From assembly GCA_937899905.1 (NCBI GenBank), contig CALCCF010000098.1:1-64000 (forward strand): a stretch of DNA of 64,000 nucleotides, read 5' to 3'. The translations under genes and the position numbers were made by a program. Positions 34,970 through 43,416 of this stretch are shown piece after piece (positions within the stretch are counted from its first letter, which is position 1; each line of letters opens with the position of its first letter). The notes under the pieces are model-generated. The model did not search any database, was not told the origin of the DNA, and saw only the letters and a program-made list of their open reading frames with translations. Source of the DNA: an uncultured Phycisphaeraceae bacterium (GTDB lineage: Bacteria > Planctomycetota > Phycisphaerae > Phycisphaerales > UBA1924).

Positions 34970-36304
34970 ATGGCCACGCACGAACGCACCGGGGGCCTCC
35001 CGGCGGCACATCCGCGATCGCGGTACTGGATCCATGAGCCCGGTGTGGTCTACCTCAATCACGGGTCGTTCGGCGGGTGCCCGGCCGCGGTGCTCGAGAC
35101 GCAGGCGGCGTGGCGTGCTCGGCTCGAGGGCGAGCCGGTTCGGTTCTTCGTTGAGGACCTGTTCGACCTCTTCGATTGGGCTCGAGAGGATACCGCCCGT
35201 TTCCTCGGTTGCGACCCTGCAGGATTGGTTTTCGTACCGAACGCGACCACGGGCGTCGCGACGGCGATCCACAACCTCATCGCGTCCGGTCAGGCGTCGG
35301 CAGGCGACGAGCTGCTGGTCACCGATCACGAGTACAAGGCGTGTGTCAACAACGCCCGCCAGATGGCCCAGAATGCGGGCCTGTCGGTCGTGGTGGCAGA
35401 GCTGCCGTTCCCCGATCCAACGCCGAGCTCGGTACTGGAGGCCGTGCTCGGCGCCGTCACGCCCAGGACACGGATCGCACTCGTCAGCCAGATCACCAGC
35501 GTGAGCGGGATGCTGCTGCCCGCGCACGACCTCGTGCGCGAGCTGGAGTCGCGAGGCGTCCGGGTCGTGCTCGATGGCGCGCACGCCCCGGGGCATGTCC
35601 GCATGGGCGTCGATGAACTGGGCGCGAGCTACTACACCGCGAATCTGCACAAGTGGGTGTGCTCGCCCAAAGGCTCGGCCGTCTTGCACGCGCATGCTGA
35701 TCAGCGCGAGCGCTGCCGGCCCATGATCCTCTCGAACATGGCCAATTCGCCCATGCCAGGGCGATCGCACCTGCACACCGAGTTCGACTACGTGGGAACC
35801 GCGGACCCGACGGCCGTGCTGTGCGTGCCGGCGGCGCTGCGCATCATGGCGTCGATCGCGCGCGGCGAGCCGCCGAAGCGAGGCCTTCCCGAGGCATTCA
35901 ACACTCGTGTGGGCGTCGATGCCCTCGATAACGCATGGGCAGCGATCCGTGCCCAGAACCGATCACTCGCCCTGCGTGCCCAGGCATTGATCTGCGAGCG
36001 GCTCGGCGTCGGCCCGCCCGTGCCGCCCGGCATGACGGCATGCCTTGCCATGATCGGGCTTCCAAATCTCGGAGATGCCGGTTGGGCCCAGATGGCAACG
36101 CGACCGGCACGGTACGACGATCCGATGCAAGATCGGCTGGTCGATCGATGGGGCGTGCAGGTTCCGATTGTCCATCCGTCCGGTGGCTCGCGGTCACGCT
36201 GCGTGCGGGTCTCCGCCCAGCTGTACAACAGCCTGGCCCAATGCGACTATTTGGCCGATGCGCTCGCGGCCGAGCTTGAAAACGAACGGAACGAGCAGGG
36301 CTGA
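34970..36304 (+). CDS. Class V PLP aminotransferase (isopenicillin-N-epimerase-like)
   Basis: The 444-residue product is taken from the ATG at 34970; an ATG at 34949 is an alternative, and the gene starts inside the divergent lipoprotein leader. The fold-type I, class V pattern is clear: YLNHGSFGGCP near the start, DELLVTDHEYKACVNNARQ, VLDGAHAPGH with the cofactor aspartate, and the PLP lysine in NLHKWVCSPKG. This group includes isopenicillin-N-epimerase-like and cysteine-desulfurase-like proteins. The stop at 36304 is followed 17 bases later by the cysteine dioxygenase gene, so a shared role in cysteine or sulfur amino-acid metabolism is possible. Confidence 0.8.
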   Translation: MATHERTGGLPAAHPRSRYWIHEPGVVYLNHGSFGGCPAAVLETQAAWRARLEGEPVRFFVEDLFDLFDWAREDTARFLGCDPAGLVFVPNATTGVATAIHNLIASGQASAGDELLVTDHEYKACVNNARQMAQNAGLSVVVAELPFPDPTPSSVLEAVLGAVTPRTRIALVSQITSVSGMLLPAHDLVRELESRGVRVVLDGAHAPGHVRMGVDELGASYYTANLHKWVCSPKGSAVLHAHADQRERCRPMILSNMANSPMPGRSHLHTEFDYVGTADPTAVLCVPAALRIMASIARGEPPKRGLPEAFNTRVGVDALDNAWAAIRAQNRSLALRAQALICERLGVGPPVPPGMTACLAMIGLPNLGDAGWAQMATRPARYDDPMQDRLVDRWGVQVPIVHPSGGSRSRCVRVSAQLYNSLAQCDYLADALAAELENERNEQG

Positions 36305-36321
36305 CACCCGTATACTGCTCC

Positions 36322-36852
36322 GTGCCCGTGCAACAGACCCAGTGTGGGATATCGCCGCCCCTGGCCGACATCGTCGGGTATCTGGAGGGCCTGCGCGGGC
36401 GTGCCGATCTTGGTGTCCTGGCGGACCTGCTTGAGGAACTCGACATCACGCGCCACGACATCGCCCCAGCGTGCGTGTTCGGCGCGCGGGGCTATCGGCG
36501 GAACACGATCGCACGCGGCGAGTGGTTCGAATTGCTGGCCCTTTGCTGGCGATCCGGCGATTGCACACCCATCCACGACCACGAGGGTTCGAGCTGCGCC
36601 TTCAAGGTCATCGAGGGCCAGGGCACCGAAATCCGCTACGAGCGTACAGCCAGCGGCCTTGTGTGCCCAATCGGCCGTGCCATGCTCGACGAGGGCACCG
36701 TGTGCGCCGCCGAGGACAACGACATCCATCAGGTCGCGAACATGCAGGCAAAGGAAACCGACCTGATCACGCTGCACATTTACTCGCCCCCCATCAAGCA
36801 GATGGGCACGTACGACTTTGCCAAGGGCGAGAGAGCCGACGTCGTTTCATAG
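36322..36852 (+). CDS. Cysteine dioxygenase-like enzyme
   Basis: The 176-residue cupin-type non-heme iron enzyme starts at a GTG. The three iron-binding histidines fit positions H85 and H87 (IHDHEGSSC) and H136 (DNDIHQVAN). The downstream LHIYSPP segment, with H152 and Y154, matches the catalytic histidine and tyrosine of mammalian cysteine dioxygenase. A cysteine at 92 occupies the position that forms the thioether crosslink with that tyrosine in the mammalian enzyme. It converts cysteine to cysteine sulfinate in known homologues. It is probably co-transcribed with the class V aminotransferase. Confidence 0.85.
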   Translation: MPVQQTQCGISPPLADIVGYLEGLRGRADLGVLADLLEELDITRHDIAPACVFGARGYRRNTIARGEWFELLALCWRSGDCTPIHDHEGSSCAFKVIEGQGTEIRYERTASGLVCPIGRAMLDEGTVCAAEDNDIHQVANMQAKETDLITLHIYSPPIKQMGTYDFAKGERADVVS

Positions 36853-36881
36853 ACCCGTGCCGGCCGCGACTGAGCGGTGCG

Positions 36882-37571
36882 TCAGCGGCTGGCCGCGGCT
36901 TCGACGCTGGCCGACCAGCCGAGGGACTCGAGCGCCGTGCACCAGCGTGTGCGCAACGCCTCGGCCCGAGCCGAAACCGCCGATTCCTTGCTCCGCTTGT
37001 TCTGGGCAAGATCCCACCACCACGCCCGCCAGATGGGGACATCCAGGTCCAGGGCCATCTCGGCGACCTGTGCGTCGCTGAGGTCCATGAGCGGGGCCTG
37101 GACCTCGAACACGCTGACGCCGTGCTCGCTCGCGTCGAGTGTGACCAGCCTGGAGACCAGGAGCGTGCGATCGAGCTCTCGCGAGAGCGACTCCACGGTT
37201 GGCGGGGCGTTGCAGTCTCGGATGGCGTCGGGGTCGAAGCCGTCGGCGAGCCACGGGCAGACCAGGGCGGCGTACCCGCCAGAGGTGGCCTGTTGGGCGG
37301 CCTCCGTCAGGTACCTGTTCCGGCGGGCCCCGCTCATCAGCGCGGCGGGGGCGACGGCCGGGAAGTCGGAGCACTCGGCTGCTTGGGCGTCGGCATACTC
37401 GCGGATTCGCGTCGAGACGGCATCGCTGGCGGCCGGCACGATCGGGGCCGATAACACATCGACATCGGCCATCCCGCCAACCGCGTCCTGCGTCAGGCTC
37501 AGGGCGACCATCGACGGCAGGTCTCCATCGCAGAGCACCAGCGACCGCTTCGAGTTCATAGGCGTGGGCAT
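36882..37571 (-). CDS. Degenerate QueC-like (PP-loop) protein
   Basis: The 229-residue product starts at the ATG at 37571 (37559 is another option). Its layout resembles 7-cyano-7-deazaguanine synthase: RSLVLCDGDLPSMVAL at the position of the PP-loop SGGLDS, NRYLTEAAQQATSGGY, and FEVQAPLMDLSDAQVAEMALDLDVPIW at the QueC segment that precedes the zinc cysteines. The ATP-binding motif is changed to CDGDLPS, and the cysteine cluster is missing (WRAWWWD follows). This looks like a remote or non-catalytic relative. It is convergent with the cysteine dioxygenase gene. Confidence 0.5.
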   Translation of the reverse strand: MPTPMNSKRSLVLCDGDLPSMVALSLTQDAVGGMADVDVLSAPIVPAASDAVSTRIREYADAQAAECSDFPAVAPAALMSGARRNRYLTEAAQQATSGGYAALVCPWLADGFDPDAIRDCNAPPTVESLSRELDRTLLVSRLVTLDASEHGVSVFEVQAPLMDLSDAQVAEMALDLDVPIWRAWWWDLAQNKRSKESAVSARAEALRTRWCTALESLGWSASVEAAASR

Positions 37572-37738
37572 GCCCTGATTATCGGCACGCAATCCAATCC
37601 GTGACGCTCCCGAGCTGGGAATTCGGACAGCCGAGTTCCAAGCCGCGACTTGAGTCTTTTTGCCGTTTTTTCTGGCACAACACGCCTTTGGCGGCATGTT
37701 GCAGGTGAGTTTCTATCGAGAAGAGCGGGAGAAAGACA

Positions 37739-38545
37739 ATGAAGAATTCGAACACAATGCTAATTCTGGCCGCCGGCGTGGCCCTCACCGCCTCCCAGGC
37801 GGCGATGGCCCAGTACGTCAGCGGCGATTCGTGGCATCGCTCGACCGACTGGGTCCCCGGCTCGGTTGCGGGCAGCACCGCCAACAACCCCGGCCCCGGC
37901 TTCGACGGCGTCGGTGTGTGGCAGTACGAGTACTCGACCGGTGGCGGCGGCCTCACAGCCGACACGCCGTGGTACGCCTCAGACACGACGATGCTCACGT
38001 GGGACGACAACTGGTGGAACCACGGCTTTGGTGCGTGGACCAAGGGCGACGACTCGGGCACCCCGATCCGCCAGGATCGCATGACCCACAACCTCACCGG
38101 CTCGTACTTCGACGAGGCTCCGATCGTGCGTTGGCTGATGCCCTCGGGCACGAGCGACATGCGTGTGGATATCAACGGCCAGTTCGAGGTCCTCTGGACA
38201 GGCAACGAGCTTCGCGGCGTCTCGATCGACGTTGACCTCGTGATCGCCCGCGAGACCGCCGACGGCATCATCGACGTGCTCTTCAGCGACACGCTTTCGA
38301 AGCCCACCCTTGGCATCAGCGTCGGCGACACCGCGACGAGCGCTGTCGACCTGTCCGAGATCACGCTGGCAGAGGGCGACTCGCTCATCTTCTCCGGCCG
38401 TGGCGTCTCGGGAATCGGCTGGACCGAGGGCCGCTGGATGGCCATCCAGGACGACCTGACGATCAGCGTGAACCCGATCCCCGCGCCGGCCTCGCTGGCG
38501 CTGCTCGGCCTCGGTGGCATGGCCGCCGCTCGCCGCCGCCGCTGA
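37739..38545 (+). CDS. Exported protein with PEP-CTERM-like sorting tail
   Basis: The 268-residue product starts at an ATG preceded by GGGAGAAAG. A signal peptide (MLILAAGVALTASQAAMAQ) leads into a beta-rich domain with many aromatic and Gly residues. The C-terminus, IPAPASLALLGLGGMAAARRRR, is a PEP-CTERM-like tail: a Pro-containing motif, a hydrophobic helix and a basic end. Such tails direct export-linked sorting. No exosortase gene is in the window. A strong terminator follows at 38611-38646. Confidence 0.8.
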   Translation: MKNSNTMLILAAGVALTASQAAMAQYVSGDSWHRSTDWVPGSVAGSTANNPGPGFDGVGVWQYEYSTGGGGLTADTPWYASDTTMLTWDDNWWNHGFGAWTKGDDSGTPIRQDRMTHNLTGSYFDEAPIVRWLMPSGTSDMRVDINGQFEVLWTGNELRGVSIDVDLVIARETADGIIDVLFSDTLSKPTLGISVGDTATSAVDLSEITLAEGDSLIFSGRGVSGIGWTEGRWMAIQDDLTISVNPIPAPASLALLGLGGMAAARRRR

Positions 38546-38610
38546 TCCCGGCCGCCTGACTGGCTACTAGGCCCGACTCCCGCGGGCCGACAAACAAACC
38601 CACCAACAAT

Positions 38611-38646
38611 CCCGTGCTGGATTCGTCCAGAGCGGGGTTTTTCTTT
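38611..38646 (+). terminator. Rho-independent terminator after PEP-CTERM gene
   Basis: CCCG, two unpaired bases and CTGGA pair with TCCAG, two bases and CGGG around a TTCG tetraloop (38611-38634). A run of T's follows (GTTTTTCTTT). It ends the PEP-CTERM transcript about 30 bases before the sirtuin gene start. Confidence 0.85.
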
Positions 38647-38679
38647 CTCGGCCCGCATCGAGCGCGTCTACGTTCGTCA

Positions 38680-39453
38680 ATGGACGACACCGAGCTACGC
38701 GCCGTGGCCAGCCTCATTCGCGATGCCAACCGCATAGCCGTGTTCACTGGGGCCGGCGTCTCTGCCGAGAGCGGCATCGAGACCTTTCGCCAGCCGCAGA
38801 CCGGGCTCTGGGCCCGGTACGACCCCATGGAGCTCGCGCATGTCGACGCCCTCGCGCGGGATCCGGAAACGGTCACGCGGTGGTACCACTGGCGCTTCTC
38901 GAAGTGCGCCGATGCGAAGCCGAATGCCGGCCATCATGCGATCGCAGAACTCCAGCGCTTGAAGCGTGCGCGCGGCGGCGGTGTTGATGTCGTGACCCAG
39001 AACATCGATGGGCTGCACCAAGCCGGCGGCGCGGAGGACGTCATAGAGCTCCACGGCAGCATCTTGCGCTGGCGATGCCAGAAGACCGGGAGTATGCGCG
39101 CGATCGAGGAGGTCGACTTCTCGGCCTTCCCCCCGCGGTCCGAGGCTGGTGGCATCTTGCGGCCGGACATCGTGCTCTTTGGCGAGATGCTTCCGGAGGC
39201 GGCGCTCGAAGCGGCAGAGCGTGCGGTGCTGTCGTGCGATGTCTTCTTGACGATCGGTACGAGTGCGGTTGTCTATCCGGCGGCCGGCTACATCGAGATG
39301 GCAATCTCTCGTGGCGTGCCATCTGTGGAAGTCGATCCGGATGCAACGCCGATGAGCACCCACATGACACACACGCTCGCCGGGCCGTCGGGAGATGTGC
39401 TACCCCGACTGCTCGAGCACATGGGAGTGGGCGATGACACAGAGAGATCGTGA
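38680..39453 (+). CDS. Sirtuin-type NAD-dependent protein deacylase
   Basis: The 257-residue product starts at the ATG at 38680; the frame is open upstream through the terminator. The NAD site is FTGAGVSAESGIETFR (23-38), the acyl-lysine pocket includes TQNIDGLHQAGG, and the catalytic histidine is H125 in ELHGS. Y69 and R72 in RWYHWR fit the Y-x-x-R pair of CobB/SIRT5-type enzymes that remove acidic acyl groups. Only one of the four zinc-ribbon cysteines (C133) is present. It lies 27 bases upstream of malic enzyme on the same strand. Confidence 0.85.
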   Translation: MDDTELRAVASLIRDANRIAVFTGAGVSAESGIETFRQPQTGLWARYDPMELAHVDALARDPETVTRWYHWRFSKCADAKPNAGHHAIAELQRLKRARGGGVDVVTQNIDGLHQAGGAEDVIELHGSILRWRCQKTGSMRAIEEVDFSAFPPRSEAGGILRPDIVLFGEMLPEAALEAAERAVLSCDVFLTIGTSAVVYPAAGYIEMAISRGVPSVEVDPDATPMSTHMTHTLAGPSGDVLPRLLEHMGVGDDTERS

Positions 39454-39480
39454 GCACAAGCGAAGCGGGAGGCCACGTCC

Positions 39481-40653
39481 ATGAACGACTTCGATACTCG
39501 ATCGGTGAAACTCCATGAGCATCATCATGGCAAGATCGAGACGGGCATCAAGGTCCCCCTGGAGACCTCCGACGACCTGTCGATCGCGTACACGCCGGGC
39601 GTCGCGGAACCGTGCCGGCTCATCGCGGAGGATCCGAATCGCTCGTTCGATCTGACATCCCGTGGCAACACGGTCGCCATCCTCACCGACGGGTCTGCCG
39701 TGCTTGGCTTGGGCGACATCGGACCGGCGGCGGCTTTGCCGGTTATGGAGGGCAAGGCTGCGCTCTTCAAGGCGTTCGCCGGTGTCGATGCGTGGCCGAT
39801 CTGTGTGGACACGCAAGACACCAACGAGATCGTCGGCCTCGCTCGGCTGCTCGCCCCAACGTTCGGCGGCATCAATCTCGAGGACATCGCGGCACCCCGA
39901 TGCTTCGAGATCGAGCGGCAGCTCCAGGACCTGGGCATCCCGGTCTTTCACGACGATCAGCACGGCACGGCCATCGTGCTGCTGGCTGGACTCATCAACG
40001 CCGCACGCCTGGTCGGCAAGGAGCTCTCCGATCTCTCGGTCGTCATCTCGGGAGCCGGGGCGGCGGGTACGGCCATCGCGCAGTTGCTGCGGTGCGTGAA
40101 TCAGGATCCAGAACTCTGCGTGCCGGTCCGGGACATCATCGTGTGCGATTCAAGGGGTGCTATTCATGCACGTCGCGAGAGTCTGAGCCCGGAGAAGGCG
40201 GCCGTACTGGCGTACACCAACCGAGCCAATCGCGAGGGCAGCATCCATGATGTGCTGGAGGGCGCCGATGTGTTCATCGGCGTGAGCGTGGGTGATCTGC
40301 TCGACGCCGAAGATGTGAAGCGAATGAACGACGATCCGATCATCCTCGCGATGGCCAATCCGCAGCCGGAGATCCTGCCCGACGTCGCGAAGGCGGCGGG
40401 CGCTGCGATCGTCGGCACGGGTCGCAGCGACTTCCCGAACCAGGTCAATAACGTGCTGGCGTTTCCCGGTATCTTCCGTGGCGCGCTGGACGTGCGTGCG
40501 CCACGCATCACTGCGAAGATGAAGCTCGCCGCTGCTTTTGCCTTGGCCGATGCTGTCGGAGATGCAACGGCGGATCGCATCCTTCCAGATGCGTTAGACC
40601 GTTCGGTACCCCCAAGGGTGGCGAGTGCGGTAGCCGCCGCTGCGGCCGGTTGA
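39481..40653 (+). CDS. Malic enzyme (NAD(P)-dependent)
   Basis: This 390-residue short bacterial malic enzyme oxidatively decarboxylates malate to pyruvate. LSIAYTPGVAEPC, SRGNTVAILTDGSAVLGLGD and PVFHDDQHGTAIV are the diagnostic segments, and a Rossmann NAD(P) site follows as VVISGAGAAGTAI. It has no C-terminal phosphotransacetylase domain, unlike MaeB. Cofactor preference is not clear from the sequence. It is convergent with the epimerase gene, with only 10 bases between them. Confidence 0.93.
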   Translation: MNDFDTRSVKLHEHHHGKIETGIKVPLETSDDLSIAYTPGVAEPCRLIAEDPNRSFDLTSRGNTVAILTDGSAVLGLGDIGPAAALPVMEGKAALFKAFAGVDAWPICVDTQDTNEIVGLARLLAPTFGGINLEDIAAPRCFEIERQLQDLGIPVFHDDQHGTAIVLLAGLINAARLVGKELSDLSVVISGAGAAGTAIAQLLRCVNQDPELCVPVRDIIVCDSRGAIHARRESLSPEKAAVLAYTNRANREGSIHDVLEGADVFIGVSVGDLLDAEDVKRMNDDPIILAMANPQPEILPDVAKAAGAAIVGTGRSDFPNQVNNVLAFPGIFRGALDVRAPRITAKMKLAAAFALADAVGDATADRILPDALDRSVPPRVASAVAAAAAG

Positions 40654-40663
40654 GGCGCCCCGG

Positions 40664-41635
40664 CTAGTAGTTCGGCGTCGGCGCTCGGAAGCTCTCGATA
40701 TCGATCGAACGGACGTACTCGATGGTCTTCTGCAGACCCTCGCGCAGTGCCACGGTTGGCTCCCAATCAAGCTTGGCCTTGGCCAGAGTGATATCGGGCT
40801 GGCGTTGCTGAGGGTCGTCGGCCACGGGGTCTCGCTTGACGATCTCGGAGCTCGAGCCGCTGAGCTCGATGACCATCTCGGCGAGTTGGCGGATGGTGAA
40901 CTCGCCGGGGTTGCCGATGTTCACCGGGCCCGGGAAATCATCGGGCCCGTGCATCATGCGATAGATGCCTTCGACCAGGTCGTCGATGTACTGGAATGAG
41001 CGAGTCTGCTGGCCGTCGCCGTAGATGGTGATCGGCTCACCCTTGAGCGCCTGGCGGATGAAGTTGGAGACCACGCGGCCGTCGAGGGGGTGCATACGCG
41101 GGCCGTAGGTGTTGAAGATGCGAACGACCTTGATGCGCACGCCGTTGTGCCGGTGGTAGTCGAAGAAGAGCGTCTCGGCGGCGCGCTTGCCCTCGTCGTA
41201 GCACGCGCGCGGGCCGATGGGGTTGACAGCGCCACGGTAGCTCTCGGGCTGTGGGTGGACCTCCGGATCGCCGTAGACCTCGCTGGTCGACGCCTGGAGC
41301 ACGGTGGCGTTGCATCGCTTGGCCATGCCCAGCATGTGGATCGCGCCGAGAACGCTGGTCTTCATCGTCTTGATGGGGTTGTATTGATAGTGCCCCGGGG
41401 CCGCGGGGCAGGCGAGGTTGTAGATCTCGTCGACCTCGAGCCACATTGGGTGCGTGACGTCGTGGCGTATGAGCTCGAAGTTGTCATTGTCGAGCAAGTG
41501 GGCCACGTTGCTCTTTTGGCTCGTGAAGAAGTTGTCGACGCAGATGACGTCTTGGCCTTCGTTCACCAGCCGCTCGCACAGGTGCGAGCCCACGAAGCCG
41601 GCGCCGCCGGTGACGAGAATACGACGGATGCTCAA
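40664..41635 (-). CDS. UDP-glucuronate decarboxylase-type NAD-dependent epimerase
   Basis: The 323-residue extended short-chain dehydrogenase matches [16 protein letters not shown] with the glycine-rich NAD loop, [26 protein letters not shown], the catalytic YDEGK, and the downstream [22 protein letters not shown] region. UXS makes UDP-xylose from UDP-glucuronate in known homologues. Its start overlaps the hldD-like stop by 4 bases, making it the last gene of a long co-directional block, probably in surface-polysaccharide synthesis. Confidence 0.88.
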   Translation of the reverse strand: MSIRRILVTGGAGFVGSHLCERLVNEGQDVICVDNFFTSQKSNVAHLLDNDNFELIRHDVTHPMWLEVDEIYNLACPAAPGHYQYNPIKTMKTSVLGAIHMLGMAKRCNATVLQASTSEVYGDPEVHPQPESYRGAVNPIGPRACYDEGKRAAETLFFDYHRHNGVRIKVVRIFNTYGPRMHPLDGRVVSNFIRQALKGEPITIYGDGQQTRSFQYIDDLVEGIYRMMHGPDDFPGPVNIGNPGEFTIRQLAEMVIELSGSSSEIVKRDPVADDPQQRQPDITLAKAKLDWEPTVALREGLQKTIEYVRSIDIESFRAPTPNY

Positions 41636-42648
41636 CGCTTGTCTCCCGCTCTCTTCTGCAGATAGGACGCGTACTCAGCGATCGCGTTCTGGGGTTCGTA
41701 CGCCGGCAAGAAGCCAAGCCCGTGCTCGGTCTGGGTCATGTCTGCGAGGGTGAAGTCTTGGTAGAACCTTCGAACACTTTCGGGCATGTCAAAGTACTCG
41801 GTTGCCAACTCGCCCGATGCGAGGCCTAGCCCTTGGCGCACGGCGTCGGCGAGCGCGTTGAAGCTCGTTGCGCGGCCGCTGCCGAGGTTGTAGACGCCCG
41901 GGATGGGATCGGTGCGCTCGCCCAGGCCCAAGCCGGCGAGCACGCAACGCACGACGTCGTCCACATACACCTGATCGCGCGCTTGGTTACCCGGCGCAAA
42001 CAGCTTCGGCGGCTGGCCGGCGATCATCTGCTGGGCGAGCTTGTACGCCATCGACGCCATCGCGCCTTTGTTCGACTCGCCAGGGCCGAAGACGTTGAAG
42101 AAGCGCAGCCCGACGATCCAGGCCTCGGTGTCGGCCGCTTGCACGCGCCGGTGGGCGTTCTCCATGACCCACTTGCTAAAGCCGTAGATGTTGTCGGGTG
42201 TGCCAGCGGCGTCGAGGGGGAACGCGACGCGTTCGGCGGCCTGCGGGGGCGTGCCGTACGTCGCGGCGCTGCTCGCGTACACCAGCCGGTGCCCCACTTC
42301 CGCGGTCGCTTCGAGCAACGCGTCCCACGCGGGGCCGGCATTGTCGTCGAGCATCTGGGCCTCGTCCTCGACTGTTGTGTCCGTGATGGCGGCCATGTGG
42401 ACGATGCCGATGGGTCGGTCGCCGATCAGCGTGTGCAGGTAGGTCCAGTCCTGGGCGACGACCTCGCACGAGACCGCGCCAAGGCCGTGGCGGGCGTAGG
42501 CCTCGATGAGGTTTCGGAACGTGCCCACGCGGAAGTCATCGATGCAGATGATCTGGGCGTCGGGACGGGCCTTGGAGAGCGCGGCGCAGCAGTTCGAACC
42601 GACAAAGCCGGCGCCGCCCGTGACGATGTAGGTCGATGGCTCGCTCAT
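41632..42648 (-). CDS. hldD: ADP-L-glycero-D-manno-heptose 6-epimerase-like
   Basis: This 338-residue extended SDR has [18 protein letters not shown] at the NAD site and catalytic [28 protein letters not shown] matches the distinctive HldD segment. HldD supplies heptose for lipopolysaccharide core, so a Gram-negative envelope is implied, but a different sugar-nucleotide substrate is possible. It overlaps the UXS start by 4 bases and lies 37 bases after the LysM protein gene. Confidence 0.8.
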   Translation of the reverse strand: MSEPSTYIVTGGAGFVGSNCCAALSKARPDAQIICIDDFRVGTFRNLIEAYARHGLGAVSCEVVAQDWTYLHTLIGDRPIGIVHMAAITDTTVEDEAQMLDDNAGPAWDALLEATAEVGHRLVYASSAATYGTPPQAAERVAFPLDAAGTPDNIYGFSKWVMENAHRRVQAADTEAWIVGLRFFNVFGPGESNKGAMASMAYKLAQQMIAGQPPKLFAPGNQARDQVYVDDVVRCVLAGLGLGERTDPIPGVYNLGSGRATSFNALADAVRQGLGLASGELATEYFDMPESVRRFYQDFTLADMTQTEHGLGFLPAYEPQNAIAEYASYLQKRAGDKR

Positions 42649-42685
42649 GAGGCCAAGGGTAGGTCGGGGTGAACCGCTCTTGGGC

Positions 42686-43414
42686 CTAATTTGGATCCTT
42701 CGGGATGTGCAGCACCTGGCCGGGCCGGATCGAGCGGATCGACCGCAGACTCAGCCGTTCGCGGTTGAACTCGTAGATGGCCTGAGCGTAGCGGGTCGTG
42801 TCGTAGTGCTGCTTGGAGATGCCGCCGAGCGTGTCATTGGCCTTGACCGTGTAGGTCGTGTAGGTGTCGGAGGCCGGTTCGTCTGATGCCGGTTCCGCGG
42901 GGTTGCCGTCGGCGTCGACCACGACACCCTGGATGTTCTCGGGATCGATCGGCACGCGCCAGACCTGGCCCGTAGTAAGCCGGCGTGGATCCTTGAACGG
43001 ATTCGCCCGCTTGATCACTTCTGCGAGGTTCCTGTCCCCGTAGAACCGCAAGGCGATGTCGCCCAGCGTGCGGTCGCGCTCGGTGACCTCGTACGCCCGG
43101 AACTCCGGCTCGATGAGCGTGAGTTGATCGGCCGGGTCGTACAAGATGGGGTCGACAATGAGCGGTGGCTCTGCTTCCTGCTGGGGCGGTTGGGGATCGC
43201 CCATCGTGAGGACCACCGGCGGCGGGGGCTCGGGTTCTTCGACCGCTGGTTCGGTGTCCGGCGTCGTATCCTCATCGATGGCCGCCAGAACCACCGGCGG
43301 CTCGTCATTGGGCTGCCACAGCCAGTACACCGCGTTCCAGAGCGCGGCCAACGCGACGAGCCCCACGGCCGTCCGCCGCAGCGAGCCCCGGGATGGCTGA
43401 CCGCTCGTGGTCAT
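42686..43414 (-). CDS. Membrane-anchored protein with two LysM domains
   Basis: The 242-residue product starts at the ATG at 43414, just 2 bases after the secDF stop. A membrane helix (AVGLVALAALWNAVYWLW, residues 15-32) precedes a Pro- and Glu-rich linker. Two LysM-like domains follow: AYEVTERDRTLGDIALRFYG with QVWRVPI, and TYTVKANDTLGGISKQHY with GQVLHIPKDPN. LysM domains bind peptidoglycan. Translational coupling to secDF suggests shared expression with the export machinery. Confidence 0.8.
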   Translation of the reverse strand: MTTSGQPSRGSLRRTAVGLVALAALWNAVYWLWQPNDEPPVVLAAIDEDTTPDTEPAVEEPEPPPPVVLTMGDPQPPQQEAEPPLIVDPILYDPADQLTLIEPEFRAYEVTERDRTLGDIALRFYGDRNLAEVIKRANPFKDPRRLTTGQVWRVPIDPENIQGVVVDADGNPAEPASDEPASDTYTTYTVKANDTLGGISKQHYDTTRYAQAIYEFNRERLSLRSIRSIRPGQVLHIPKDPN

Positions 43415-43416
43415 GC

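Noticed and set aside
37688-37705. Sigma-54-like promoter before the PEP-CTERM gene (TTGG and GC boxes)
   Set aside because: The spacing between the GG and GC elements is one base shorter than the required value.
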